Shown in pieces: positions 1-13,000 of a stretch of 32,965 bases of DNA (position 1 is its first letter; each line of letters opens with the position of its first letter). The notes under the pieces were generated by a model, which saw only the letters and a list, made by a program, of their open reading frames with translations, had not been told where the DNA came from and searched no databases. The DNA is from Theodoxus fluviatilis (Eukaryota; Mollusca; Gastropoda; Cycloneritida; Neritidae). Made by a program: the position numbers and the translations under genes. The stretch spans positions 5,001-37,965 of the forward strand of contig JAWQFJ010001843.1 of assembly GCA_034096865.1 (NCBI GenBank), in the 5' to 3' direction.

Positions 1-30
1 CTCTGTCTCTCTCTGTCTCTCTGTCTCTCC

Positions 31-82
<52 letters not shown>
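1..82. repeat. CT microsatellite
   Basis: Nearly pure CT dinucleotides with interspersed CTGT units in the first half. It touches the left edge, so its true length is unknown. Confidence 0.95.
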
Positions 83-85
<3 letters not shown>

Positions 86-460
86 CCTCCTCGCATGCCT
101 TAGGACAGTTGTCACGTACTGCACGTGACAAAGAGAACGTGGGATTCAGCACGTGTTGTTCGCTTTACAATCTGTACGTTCCTGCAGTTGGCGGGGAAAC
201 CGTGCCGTGCGATGCACATAATTAACTTTTGTGTTTTTCTTGATTAGAAAAATAAATGTGGCCATTGCTAATGATTCTTTGGAGTGCAGGAAATCTGCAG
301 CGGGAAAGTGCTCTCTGTGTTTCTCTAGTCGAGGAGGTTGATAATTGTGTAGTTAGTCACTGATACAAATGAGTGCTTTTCCCTGTTCAGGTTCCAGTAT
401 GGAGGCAAAACTGCTGCGGGTGAGGGATGTAATCTCCTTTACCTGGGAGTGCATCTCACT
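83..460. other. Unique sequence, no gene recognised
   Basis: I see no coding exon or RNA gene here. The stretch holds an E-box (CACGTG near 122) and an AATAAA near 250 on the plus strand, neither with supporting context. It is the left flank of the 33-bp array. Confidence 0.5.
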
Positions 461-3136
461 CAGAGAGCTAGGGCTGTGAGTGTTTTTGTATTTGTGAGTG
501 CTAGGGCTGTGAGTGTTTTTGTATTTGTGAGAGCTAGGGCTGTGAGTGTTTTTGTATTTGTGAGTGCTAGGGCTGTGAGTGTTTTTGTATTTGTGAGAGC
601 TAGGGCTGTGTGTGTTTTTGTATTTGTGAGTGCTAGGGCTGTGAGTGTTTTTGTATTTGTGAGTGCTAGGGCTGTGAGTGTTTTTGTATTTGTGAGAGTT
701 AGGGTTATGTGTGATTTTGTATTTGTGAGAGCTAGGGCTGTGTGTGTTTTTGTATTTGTGGGAGTTAGAGCTATGAGTGTTTTGTATTTGTGAGAGCAAG
801 GGCTGTGTGTGGTTTTGTATTTGTAAGAGTTAGGGCTGTGTGTTTTTTGTATTTGTGAGAGCTAGAGCTGTGTGTGTTTTTGTATTTGTGGGAGTTAGAG
901 CTATGAGTGTTTTTGTATTTGTGGGACCAAGGGCTGTGTGTGTTTTTGTATTTGTGAGAGTTAGGGTTATGTGTGATTTTGTATTTGTGAGAGCAAGGGC
1001 TGTGTGTGGTTTTGTATTTGTAAGAGTTAGGGCTGTGTGTGTTTTTGTATTTGTGAGAGCTAGGGCTGTGTGTTTTTTGTATTTGTGAGAGCAAGGGCTG
1101 TGTGTGGTTTTGTATTTGTAAGAGTTAGGGCTGTGTGTGTTTCTGTATTTGTGAGAGCTAGGGCTGTGTGTTTTTTGTATTTGTGAGAGCAAGGGCTGTG
1201 TGTGGTTTTGTATTTGTAAGAGTTAGGGCTGTGTGTGTTTTTGTATTTGTGAGAGCTAGGGCTGTGAGTGTTTTTGTATTTGTGAGAGCTAGGGCTGTGT
1301 GTGTTTTTGTATTTGTGAGAGCTAGAGCTGTGAGTGTTTTTGTATTTGTGAGAGCAAGAGATGTGAGTGTTTTTGTATTTGTGAGAGTTAGGGCTGTGTG
1401 TTTTTGTATTTGTGAGAGTTAGGGCTGTGTGTGTTTTTGTATTTGTGAGAGTTAGGGCTGTGTGTGTTTTTGTATTTGTGAGAGCTAGGGCTGTGAGTGT
1501 TTTTGTATTTGTGAGAGCTAGGGCTGTGAGTGTTTTTGTATTTGTGAGAGCTAGAGCTGTGTGTGTTTCTGTATTTGTGAGAGCTAGGGCTGTGAGTGTT
1601 TTTGTATTTGTGAGAGTTAGGGCTCTGAGGGTTTTTGCATTTGTAATAGCTTGTACTTTGTGTATTTGTATTTGTGAGAGCTAGAGCTCTGTGTGTTTTT
1701 GTATTTGCGAGTGTTAGGTTTTTGTGTGTGTTTCTGTATTTGTGAGAGTTAGGTTTTTGTGTGTGTTTTTGAATTTGTGAGAGTTAGGTTTCTGTGTGTG
1801 TATTTGTATTTGTGAGAGCTAGGGCTGTGTGTTTTTCTGTATTTGTGAGAGCTAGGGCTGTGTGTTTTTCTGTATTTGTGAGAGCAAGGGCTGTGTTTGG
1901 TTTAGTATTTGTGAGAGCTTGGGCTGTGTGTGTTTTTGTATTTGTGAGAACAAGGGCTGTGTGTGTTTCTGTATTTGTGAGAGCAAGGGCTGTGTTTGGT
2001 TTAGTATTTGTGAGAGCTAGTGCTGTGTGTGTTTGTATTTGTGAGAGCTAGTGCTGTGTGTTTTTGTATTTGTGAGAGCTAGAGCTGTGTGTGTTTTTGT
2101 ATTTGTGAGAGCTAGAGCTGTGTGTGTTTTTGTATTTGTGAGAGCTAGAGCTGTGTGTTTTTCTGTATTTGTGAGAGCTTGGGCTGTGTGTGTTTTTGTA
2201 TTTGTGAGTGCTAGGGCTGTGTGTGTTTTTGTATTTGTGAGAGTTAGGGCTGTGTGTGTTTTTGTATTTGTGAGAGCAAGGGCTGTGTGTGTTGTTGTAT
2301 TTGTGAGAGCTAGTGCTGTGTGTTTTTGTATTTGTGAGAGCTAGTGCTGTGTGTTTTGGTATTTGTGAGAGCTAGAGCTGTGTGTGTTTTTGTATTTGTG
2401 AGAGCTAGAGCTGTGTGTGTTTTTGTATTTGTGAGAGCTAGAGCTGTGTGTTTTTCTGTATTTGTGAGAGCTTGGGCTGTGTGTGTTTTTGTATTTGTGA
2501 GAGCTAGGGCTGTGTGTGTTTTTGTATTTGTGAGAGTTAGGGCTGTGTGTGTTTTTGTATTTGTGAGAGCTAGGGCTGTGTGTGTTTTTGTATTTGTGAG
2601 AGCTAGGGCTGTGTGTGTTTTTGTATTTGTGAGAGCTTGGGCTGTGTGTGTTGTTGTATTTGTGAGAGTTAGGGCTGTGTTTTTTTTGTATTTGTGAGAG
2701 CTAGGGCTGTGAGTGTTTTTGTATTTGTGAGAGTTAGTGCTGTGTGTGTATTTGTTTTTGGTGAGAGCCAGGGCTGTGTTTTTTTTTGTATTTGTGAGAG
2801 CTAGGGCAGTGTTTTTTTTTGTATTTGTGAGAGCTTGGGCTGTGTGTGTTTCTGTATTTGTGAGAGTTAGGGCTGTGTGTGTGTTTGTATTTGTGAGAGC
2901 TAGGGCTGTGTGTTTTTGTATTTGTGAGAGCTAGGGCTGTGTGTGTTTCTGTGTTTGTGAGAGATAGGGCTGTGTGTTTTTTTGTATTTGTGAGAGCTAG
3001 GGCTGTTGGTTTTTGTATTTGTGAGAGCTAGGGCTGTGTGTGTTTCTGTATTTGTGAGAGATAGGGCTGTGTGTGTTTCTGTATTTGTGAGAGCTAGGGC
3101 TGTTGTTTTTTGTATTTGTGAGAGCTGGGGCTGTGA
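461..3136. repeat. 33-bp minisatellite, about 80 copies
   Basis: A 33-bp unit built from GAGAGCTAGGGCTGTG, then a TGTGTTTTTGTATTTGT segment, is repeated head to tail for about 2.7 kb. Common variants are AGCTAGGG/AGTTAGGG/AGCAAGGG and TGTGTG/TGAGTG. A few units have lost 1-4 bases. Because 33 is a multiple of three, the unit reads through without stops in one plus frame (FVFVRARAVCV repeats) and for long stretches in a minus frame (HSPSSHKYKNT repeats). These frames are a by-product of the period and I do not call them genes. The strand is strongly GT-biased. Confidence 0.95.
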
Positions 3137-4146
3137 TAAGTTTTTTTGTTGTGTACTGAAGCTTGGTCTGTGTTGTGCACTATAGTGTGAATAAATCGTT
3201 TACTACAGCCTGTGGGCTGTTAAGAATTCAGATTTTCTAAATATGATTTTCAGTCCCGAGTTTGTGGGAGGTGCGACAACGGTGATGCCAGTCTGCTGAC
3301 AAAGACCGCAAACATGCGTGTGTGCACGTTTGCGTGCGCCAGTGCACACCTGCGCAGTGTGTGCACCTGGTACGGCTGGGAAGGGGTGCATGCCGGGCCG
3401 GGCAGCCTTGCCGCGTCACAGACTTGACACTCACGTGCGGGCAAACAGGCTGCCACTAGGAATCGATGTCTACCATTCTTTCATATGAAGCACACTGCCA
3501 GCTGCAGAGACACTCCGGTTTCCATGGCAACGCCATAGATCACCTCATGATAGGAACCAGTCGCCTTCCGGAAACATCGTGCTCGCTTTCCTTTCAGGCT
3601 CACAGGCTGGAGTTACCGGCCTTGGGCAATTAAGGAAAGGTGACCTCGCCTGACTACCTGTTGACAACGCAAGTCGATTGCAGAGTGCTGCCTCTGGCGA
3701 ATGTCAGCCGAGATGGCTGCTGAAGACTTTCCTTTCTCGCACTCCAGTCAGTCGGAGCTGCGCCACCGAGGAGACAACTCCATCGCTACGTCCGGGCCAC
3801 CAGCACAGCCCTACTCCCGCTCTGCCTGAAAGTGCCATGTGCCAAGGCGGTGTTTCAACCTCGAAAATGAACAACAATGAAGACGCACGAATAAGAAATA
3901 CATTAAATTTAATATCTCTTGAAATGTATACAACTGGTTTGTACCATAAAACGAACCATCTTTACAAAACGAGTCATACCACATCACTTGGTGAAGGAAG
4001 AAACGGACGAGTGCAGGCTCATAGACAAAGAGAGGGAGGGCGAGGGGGAGAGGGGAGGGGGGTAGGGGGGACTGGGGGCGATGATGTGCAGAATCGCAGA
4101 GATCAACGTATTCGAAAGTGAATCTGCATAATATCGGGGAGGGAGG

Positions 4147-4151
<5 letters not shown>
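3137..4151. other. Unique sequence, no gene recognised
   Basis: No domain or convincing splice structure was found. A plus-strand AATAAA occurs near 3190. An open frame at 3678-4121 gives a 147-residue product of low-complexity, Arg/Gly-rich character at its end. It matches nothing I know and runs into the GA microsatellite, so it is probably chance. Confidence 0.5.
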
Positions 4152-4189
<38 letters not shown>

Positions 4190-4331
4190 AGAGAGAATGA
4201 GAGAGATAATGAGAGAGAGAAAAAAGAGAGAGAGAGAAAGAGAGAGAGAGAGAAAGAGAGAGAGAGAAAGAGAGAGAGACAGAGAGAGAGACAGAGAGAG
4301 AGAGACAGAGAGAAAGAGAAAGAAAGAGAAC

Positions 4332-4399
<68 letters not shown>
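4152..4399. repeat. GA microsatellite, interrupted
   Basis: About 250 bp of GA dinucleotides with AAAGAG, GACAGA and AATGAG interruptions in the first two thirds and a purer run at the end. The strand is almost entirely purine. Arg/Glu and Ser/Leu open frames across it are artefacts. Confidence 0.95.
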
Positions 4400-4401
<2 letters not shown>

Positions 4402-5602
4402 CCAGGCACTTAGTAGGGAACAGAGACCATGGTAAGTAGGCAGGAGGAGGACAGTACCATTTTGTCAACAATTTTCTACAGCAAACGACCGTTAACGTTT
4501 TCCCGTAAAAAAAATCTTGGGCACAATTGAAAACTTTAAACAAATAGAAATTGCATGTTGCATGACCAAACCACAAATCGCCGATAAAACTGTTTTTGAA
4601 TAAAAGTAAACAAATCTAGAAATCAGCAGACGAGTAAAATAGTCACATAGGAGTACAGCAGGGACGGAAACGGAGTAAGAAAGAGAAAACATTCAAGTGG
4701 TTTGTAGAGACACGCGACTGAAGGAAGTTTGAGCATGATATCAAACGATGACAGAAAAGCATACTGCGGTAAAAAGGAAGTCAAAAAGTAGAGAACATCA
4801 TCTGGATTGGGAATTGTTGGGGGAAAAACAAACAGTAGGCACTTTGAAGGAGAGAAAACAGACCAAGATGGACGAAGCAAGATGGGTCAAAGGGTCACCG
4901 ATGCACCTCACAAGGCACTGACCACAGGGACGAGAAGAAAGGAACAACACAAGCCACTTCGGTGCGTGGCCAGCGAGCCTTTGGGGGGAAAGGAAACAAG
5001 CAAGCGAGCCCGTAAACAAGGCGACAAGCAAGGCACAAAACCAAGCAAGGAAACTCAACCACGTACTGACCAAAGACATTCACCAAGGCGTGTAACTCCC
5101 GTTGAGCAAAGTGTGTACGCTGGCAGAATTGACAGGTAAATGAAAAAAGAAATTCATTCCAAACCTTCCACAGTGGACGCCAAGCGAAGGAAAATGGAGA
5201 ACGAGTCCAGACTATCACAGACAAGTCATCAGGGTGGAGTGACGTGAGGTGCATATGTGTCAACATGGTTCATCAACAATAACAACGGACAAAAAAAGTT
5301 TAACATCCTCTGATATACACGCTCCAAGTCATTCCGTAACGGATTCTTTTTGTGGAATTTGAAACCTTTTCTAGTCTCGCGCACTCTCGCTGCATGAGTA
5401 AAAACCAAAATCTCAGATCTACGGAGAAGCGGCAAAAAATCTGCGTGCCGATTCTGTGAAGTTCAATCAGATCAAAATACTGAGGCTGCATTTGAGAACA
5501 CTGCAAAACTACTTGCAGCATTCATCCCTCAAAACAGATCAAAGAATCGTTTTCCACTAAGGGGTAAACGTTATCGGATCTGCTGTGGAATTACACCTCC
5601 TT

Positions 5603-6203
5603 TGACGTCACAGATAATCTAGCCAGCTGCTGACGTCAGAGACAGACGCATCAGAGGACGATGAAAAGTGCATACAAATCTGAACCACCAGAAAAGACAG
5701 ATGCGTTCAGAGAAAAACGGCAGGTCCGATTGATATGCTTTCCGCTCGATATGTGCTGCTGGAACGGGTCGGACACTAGGTGTGCATAAATAACATCGCC
5801 TGCCCAGGACGAGAAGGCGTTTGGTTTTGCGTATCACATCACTAGTTTCCCCCCCAGAATTACGTGAGGTGGAAACCTGTTTTCAAAGTGCTGGTGACGT
5901 CAGTCACGGCAGATGGGAAAAAGGAGTCCGCGTGGACTCGGAATAACCACGTGACGGCAGGACGTGATGTGACCACGTGATTACTAGCATGGTCACCCCG
6001 AGTGATGAGCGTCACGACAGTGAGAAGGCCGCTGTCTACAGAGGCAGAGATCTGGAGACGTCATCTCTGAGCACCTAGGATGGAGACGTCACTCTCAAGC
6101 TACGACGCAGTTATGACGTCACAATGGGTGGGGGGCAAGACGTCATCTCTGAGCACCCTGGATGGAGACGTCACTCTAAAGCCACGACGCAGTTGTGACG
6201 TCA
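5603..6203. promoter_or_regulatory. Cluster of five perfect TGACGTCA sites
   Basis: The palindrome TGACGTCA (the CREB/ATF site consensus) occurs at 5603-5610, 5631-5638, 5895-5902, 6114-6121 and 6196-6203. Several GACGTCA/GACGTC partial sites and two CACGTG boxes lie nearby, around 5948 and 5975. The sequence match is direct. Regulatory function is inferred. Two of the five sites are explained by a local 82-bp duplication. The position is 3' of the KLF gene and no transcription start is evident. Confidence 0.35.
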
Positions 6204-6212
6204 CAATGCGTG
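6057..6212. repeat. 82-bp tandem duplication carrying GACGTCA sites
   Basis: Copy one starts at 6057 and copy two at 6139. Both contain GACGTCATCTCTGAGCACC, then GGAGACGTCACTCT, then ACGACGCAGTT and TGACGTCACAATG. Differences are few, which suggests a fairly recent duplication. Confidence 0.85.
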
Positions 6213-6930
6213 TGGGCGGCAGGTGTTCCTCCAAGAGAAACGACGACCTCAACAGGAAGTGACAACGAGGAATGAGAGGTGAAAATTAACAAGATGAAGT
6301 GAAAAGCTCTCATCAGAACAACACGTGTCTGGAGGTCCTTCCCGAACGTGTCAAAGCAACAGATGACACAGTGACTGACCACGGTACCTGTAAGGTAAAG
6401 CTATAACGATCTCTCCTGAAGGTGGTGAGGTGCTAACAACTGCCAACGGAGCAATAACTGTGAATATGTTGGGTCACCAGTCATCATCAGCAACGATAAC
6501 AACAACAATTACAACAGAAGATAAATAAGGAGTAGTTACTCAGCAATACTACAAATATTATCTCAACAAAAGTACGACAGCCATAGAAAATCGCCATTCC
6601 AGATGGCCGGAACCAATGTCACGTTCATCTCCTTGCTAAGTTACCAGAGCAATTTCATAACGAGTCTGTGACCACAGTCACGTGACGGTGAATTCATTCA
6701 TGTCTGAGTCGGTCCGTTCCTTCCTTTTTCACTAATGTTTTAGTCAACAAGAGTGTTAGACATTAATTTTTTTATAAATCGAAAGCTTAAATGACCAAGT
6801 AAACCACAGTGTCTTCACTACATCATTTGCGTCAACACCACAGCCAAGTCAGTACGCAGGGCACGCTCCACAATATCAAACCGTGACATCACATAATAGC
6901 TGGTACCAACAATACCCACACTTCCCATCG

Positions 6931-6958
6931 AACAACAACAACAACAACAACAACAACA
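6931..6958. repeat. CAA microsatellite
   Basis: About nine uninterrupted AAC/CAA units. A shorter CAACAACAAAAACAACAAC run occurs near 7827. Confidence 0.9.
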
Positions 6959-8580
6959 TCCTTATTCCATTCTCCGTTTTCTGAGTACTTGAGAATCTGC
7001 TAAATGACACGCTACCGTGACTGCGGTAAAGTACAAGCCATTGAATGTTGCAGGTCCATTAAAAATGTTTCTGGAAACGTTTTTGAAAGTTTCCATTGCA
7101 GCGATACACTAAAAAGCTCTGCACTTTGACCGAGTTGTTGTGACCTTTGAACTCTTCCCGCCAGTTGAACTTGTCCATTTCTGACGTGTCTGCTCCTCCA
7201 GGGTCTTCCTCTGCTGTTGAGATCACGTGATCAAAGCCTGACAGACATGTTGAATGCATGCACAGATGAATGAGAGAAGAAGAAGAAATGCAAAAAAATC
7301 TCAAATACACAGGAGATGCTTGACAGTTCAAAGTAACTTGGTTCATTCGTGAATAAAATGGGTTGCACCAGGATAACTCCCAAGTAGATGAAATGAACTT
7401 AAAAATTCAAAATAAGACCAAAGTTTTAAAAAGCGAGGAAAAGAAGAGCCCAAAAATGTGCGTCACAAGTGGTCATGGAATGTGCTAAAACAAGTTAAAA
7501 ATGGCCGAGACATGAAGTCAAAAAAAGACAATTTGCGTCTGACTGGATGGGGGGCGTGAAAAACGGAGAAGTGCCCAAGTCTCTGTCAGCCGGGCTTGCC
7601 CACTCCACAGGCAGGCTCCACACCACACGGGCCCAGTCCAATGAGCAGCCAGTGAGAAGCAGGGATTGGATAGGATCCGGGCATGGAGGGATGCGCTGAT
7701 TGGCTGCTGCGTATCATGTGACACTGGTGTCCTTCAACAAACTGGAATGCAATGGAAGCGAAGCGCTCGCGTCCGCCTCTCGCTTGGGTGGAGAAAGTGT
7801 CACCATGTGGAGATAGCGGAATGTAAACAACAACAAAAACAACAACAAAACCATGCCAGAAACTCTTGTTGGCCTTCACCGCGTCTCCATGACATCAACA
7901 GCTGCGTCGTGATGTCATTTCCGTTGAAACGTCACCGGCACCAGCTCTAGTTTCTTCACTCCTGCTTGGATGGATATAATGTTGTATTTCTAATCAATAC
8001 TAGAATCTTTGATGATGATGACGTGTCAGAAAACTACTTTTCCCTCAATATATTTAAATCACAGTCACGGCAGTTCAACGACATTCACGCTAGACTCCGT
8101 TGAGCTTAACTTCAGGCACAAATCCATCCACGACGCATACACAAACTATACTGGTGTCTACATTTTGATCACAGCGCGAAGTACACAAAAGGATGACCGT
8201 TCTTACTGGAATTCGGGTTTGGCGATCGCACCACTCAGGCAGAAGTCCTACAGTTCTAGAGTGGTCTCTGTAGGATCGAATCCCTGCATGGCCACCACGA
8301 GGCTCCAAGATTCTCCGGACACACCCCTGCCAGACAAACTCGGGCTGCCTGAAAGCTCTCCTCTTCCTCACACCCTCCTTCGCACCTCCAGCGCCTGCTG
8401 CTCCCAGCCAACACGGGGGCCGAGCTGTCACCTTCCCCAGCCTGCAGCTTCTCCCAGAAACTGTCACACATCGAAACGCGAAACATCTGACTGGCAGTTG
8501 CCTTTGCCTTGCTGGCCGCGACGAGCAACCATCTTCTGTCCTTCTGTGGTCGTGTCCCAGTGAGCGTCTCTCCTCCCAGG

Positions 8581-8735
8581 CACCCCCACGTGGCTCCATT
8601 GAGTGTCTCCTGTCTCCTGTCTCTCTGTACCCAGTCACCCCCACGTGGCGCCATTGAGTGTCTCCCGTCTCTCTGTACCCAGTCACCTCCACGTGGCACC
8701 ATTGAATGTCTCCGTCTTTCTGTCCTCTTCACCAC
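8581..8735. repeat. Three 48-55-bp tandem units with CACGTGG
   Basis: Units start at 8581, 8636 and 8684. Each contains CACCYCCACGTGGC, then CCATTGARTGTCTCC and a CTGTCTCTCTGT-like tail. The first is 55 bp because TGTCTCC is duplicated inside it. Confidence 0.8.
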
Positions 8736-9260
8736 TCCTGGTCACGTGTCGCTCTGCACATGGCGGAAATATTTGATTGTTAGTAGGTTACATTAAATAC
8801 ACTTTGAGACAGACAACATTTCCATGACATGTTGGCCAAGTGTGCGAGATCTGACAGTCACTTGCGAGTGAAAGGCTCACGGTCTGAATTCGACTTCTGC
8901 GGTGGTCACAATGGGCCTAACTTTTCTGCTGGATGAAACAAAAGTAGGACGCCCAGGCCGACAGCTAGTGTGCTTCCACATGGACAATCGCGGTATTCGT
9001 TCTCGGCCCGTCATCTCATCTTCTGGCGGGGCAAGGTGGCCGTTATAGGCCAATGTTGCAGCTCATGGAATTCAAGATGGACGAAAAACTGTTCTCAAGA
9101 AGATGAGAGCTGAACGACGCGGCGGTCACCACAGTGGTGGTTGCAGGCCGATTGTCTGTGTGGAATCCAGAGCGATTTTCCAGATCTGTCCTACTGCCTG
9201 CAGAGCTGCACGATAATTCGTCACATTTCAACATGGTTCGACCTTGAAGACTCGCCCTGA

Positions 9261-9320
9261 GGTCGGCCTTGATGATATGCAAATATGAAAGGTCGGCCTT
9301 AATGATATGCAGAGATGGAA
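9261..9320. repeat. 30-bp tandem duplication
   Basis: GGTCGGCCTTGATGATATGC is followed 30 bp later by the near-identical GGTCGGCCTTAATGATATGC. A third copy begins (GGTCAAG) and then diverges. Confidence 0.75.
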
Positions 9321-9587
9321 GGTCAAGAAGCTTGGTCACAATGACATGACACCTTGGTCGGCCATGAGAGTGGTCGCTCAGACCAAGTGGCAGAGCGGTG
9401 GGTGGACCACGATCCACACCAGTCTGTCACGACCAGTCCCTATGGTCGATAATGATGACGTACCACGATGGTGTCATGAACCACTGGAGTCCATCATGAC
9501 GGTGGGTCATGGAAAGAAGTGTCGGGGGTCATGGAGGGGTGGTCATGGAGGGGTGTGATGGGGGATCATGGAGGGGTGGGTGGGGGG

Positions 9588-10064
<477 letters not shown>

Positions 10065-10080
10065 TCAGCATCCATAAACT

Positions 10081-13000
10081 CATCGTCCCCACTCATTATC
10101 CCCCTCATTGTCCCCACTCATTATCCCCCTCATTGTCCCCCCTCATCGTCCCCTCTCATTGTCCCACCTCATTGTCCCCTCTCATTGTCCCCTCTCATTG
10201 TCCCCCCTCATTGTCCCCCCTCATTGTCCCCCCTCATTGTCCCCTCTCATTGTCCCCTCTCATTGTCCCCCCTCATTGTCCCCCCACATTGTCCCTTCTC
10301 ATCGTCCCCCCTCATTGTCCCCCCACATTGTCCCCCCACATTGTCCCCTCTCATTGTCCCCCCTCATCGTCCCCTCTCACTGTCCCCCCTCATTGTCCCC
10401 CTCATTGTCCCCGCATTGTCCCCCTCATCGACCCACCTCATTGTCCCCTCTCACTGTCCCCCCTCAGTGTCCCCCTCACTGTCCCCCTCATTGTCACCCC
10501 TCATCGTCCCCTCTCACTGTCCCCCCTCATTGTCCCCCTCATTGTCCCCCCTCATCGTCCCCCTCATCGTCCCACCTCATTGTCCCCTCTCATAGTCCCC
10601 CCTCATTGTCCCCTCTCATTGTCCCCTCTCATTGTCCCCCTCATCGTCCCCCCAAATCGTCCCCCTCATCGTCCCCCTCATCGTCCCACCTCATTGTCCC
10701 CCCTCATTGTCCCCCCTCATTGTCCCCCCTCATTGTCCCCCTCATTGTCCCCCCTCATCGTCCCCCTCATCGTCCCACCTCATTGTCCCCTCTCATAGTC
10801 CCCCCTCATTGTCCCCTCTCATTGTCCCCTCTCATTGTCCCCCTCATCGTCCCCCTCATCGTCCCCCTCATCGTCCCACCTCATTGTCCCCCCTCATTGT
10901 CCCCCCTCATTGTCCCCTCTCATTGTCCCACCTCATTGTCCCCCCTCATTGTCCCCCCTCATTGTCCCCCCTCATCGTCCCCCCTCATCGTCCCCTCTCA
11001 TTGTCCCCCCTCATTGTCCCCTCTCATTGTCCCCCCTCATTGTCCCCCTCATTGTCCCCCCTCATTGTCCCCTCTCATTGTCCCCCCTCATTGTCCCCCT
11101 CATTGTCCCCCTCATCGTCCCACCTCATTGTCCCCTCTCACTGTCCCCCCTCATTGTCCCCCCTCATTATCCCCCCTCATTGTCCCCCCTCATCGTCCCC
11201 CCTCATTGTCCCCCCTCATTGTCCCCCTCATTGTCCCCCCTCATTGTCCCCCCTCATCGTCCCCTCTCACTGTCCCCCCTCATTGTCCCCTCTCATTGTC
11301 CCCCCTCATTGTCCCCCCTCATTGTCCCCCTCATTGTCCCCCCTCATTGTCCCCTCTCATTGTCCCCCCTCATTGTCCCCCTCATTGTCCCCCCTCATTG
11401 TCCCCTCTCATTGTCCCCTCTCATCGTCCCCCCTCATTGTCCCCCCACATTGTCCCTCCTCATCGTCCCCCCTCATTGTCCCCTCTCACTGTCCCCCCTC
11501 ATTGTCCCCCCTCATTATCCCCCCTCATGGTCCCCTCATTGTCCCCTCTCATTGTCCCCTCTCATTGTCCCCTCTCATTGTCCCCCCTCATTGTCCCCCC
11601 TCATTGTCCCCCCTCATTATCCCCTCATTGTCCCCTCTCATTGTCCCCCCTCATTGTCCCCCTCATTGTCCCCCCTCATTGTCCCCTCTCATTGTCCCCT
11701 CTCATCGTCCCCCCTCATTGTCCCCCCACATTGTCCCTCCTCATTGTCCACCCTCATTGTCCCCCCTCATTGTCCCCCCTCATTATCCCCCTCATTGTCC
11801 CCCCTCATTGTCCCCCCTCATTGTCCCCCCTCATTGTCCCCCCTCATTGTCCCCCCTCATCGTCCCTCTCATCGTCCCCCTCATTGTCCCCTCTCATTGT
11901 CCCCCCTCATTGTCCCCTCTCATTGTCCCCCCTCATTGTCCCCTCTCATTGTCCCCTCTCATTGTCCCCTCTCATTGTCCCCCCTCATTGTCCCCTCTCA
12001 TTGTCCCCCCTCATTGTCCCTCCTCATTGTCCCCCCTCATTGTCCCCTCTCATCGTCCCCCTCATTGTCCCCCCTCATTGTCCCCCCTCATTGTCCCCTC
12101 TCATCGTCCCCTCTCATCGTCCCCTCTCATTGTCCCCTCTCATCGTCCCCCCTCATCGTCCCCCCTCATTGTCCCCTCTCATTGTCCCCCACATTGTCCC
12201 CCCTTATTGTTCCCCCTCATTGTCCCCTCATTGTCCCCTCTCATTGTCCCCCCTCATTGTCCCCCCTCATTGTCCCCCTCATTGTCCCCTCTCATTGTCC
12301 CCCCTCATTGTCCCCCCTCATTGTCCCCTCTCATTGTCCCCCTCATTGTCCCCCCTCATTGTCCCCCTCATTGTCCCCCCTCATTGTCCCCCCTCATTGT
12401 CCCCTCTCATTGTCCCCCCTCATTGTCCCCTCTCATTGTCCCCCCTCATTGTCCCCCTCACTGTCCCTCTCATTGTCCCCTCTCATTGTCCCCTCTCATT
12501 GTCCCCCCTCATTGTCCCCTCTCATTGTCCCCTCTCATTGTCCCCCCTCATTGTCCCCCTCATTGTCCCCTCTCATTGTCCCCCCTCATTGTCCCCTCTC
12601 ATTGTCCCCCCTCATCGTCCCCCCTCATTGTCCCCCCTCATTGTCCCCCCTCATTGTCCCCCCTCATCGTCCCCCCTCATTGTCCCCCTCATTGTCCCCC
12701 CTCATTGTCCCCTCTCATCGTCCCCCCTCATTGTCCCCCCTCATTGTCCCCCCTCATTGTCCCCCTCATTGTCCCCCCTCATTGTCCCCCTCACTGTCCC
12801 TCTCATTGTCCCCCCTCACTGTCCCCCCTCATTGTCCCCCTCATTGTCCCCCTCATTGTCCCCTCTCATTGTCCCCCTCATCTCATCGTCCCCTCTCATC
12901 GTCCCCCTCATTGTCCCCTCTCATTGTCCCCTCTCATCGTCCCCCTCATTGTCCCCCTCATTGTCCCCCTCATTGTCCCCTCTCATCGTCCCCTCTCATT

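Larger units (their letters stand above)
4400..9587. other. About 5.2 kb downstream of the KLF gene
   Basis: This stretch lies 3' of the KLF stop codon (minus strand), so part of it is likely 3' UTR, but I could not place a minus-strand AATAAA. No open frame shows a recognisable domain. Small structures within it are listed separately: the TGACGTCA cluster, an 82-bp duplication, a CAA run, a 48-55-bp triplication and a 30-bp duplication. Short GTCATGGAGGGG repeats occur at about 9526-9575. Three CCAAT/ATTGG motifs fall between about 7636 and 7700. Confidence 0.5.

Noticed and set aside
7636..7705. Three CCAAT/ATTGG motifs suggesting an NF-Y promoter
   Set aside because: No initiator, downstream exon or CpG-rich core could be tied to them. 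Pentamers are common by chance.
8009..8735. Overlapping open frames of 184 and 200 residues on both strands
   Set aside because: Repetitive at one end (the 48-55-bp units), no domain, and both strands open over the same GC-richer DNA. Likely chance.
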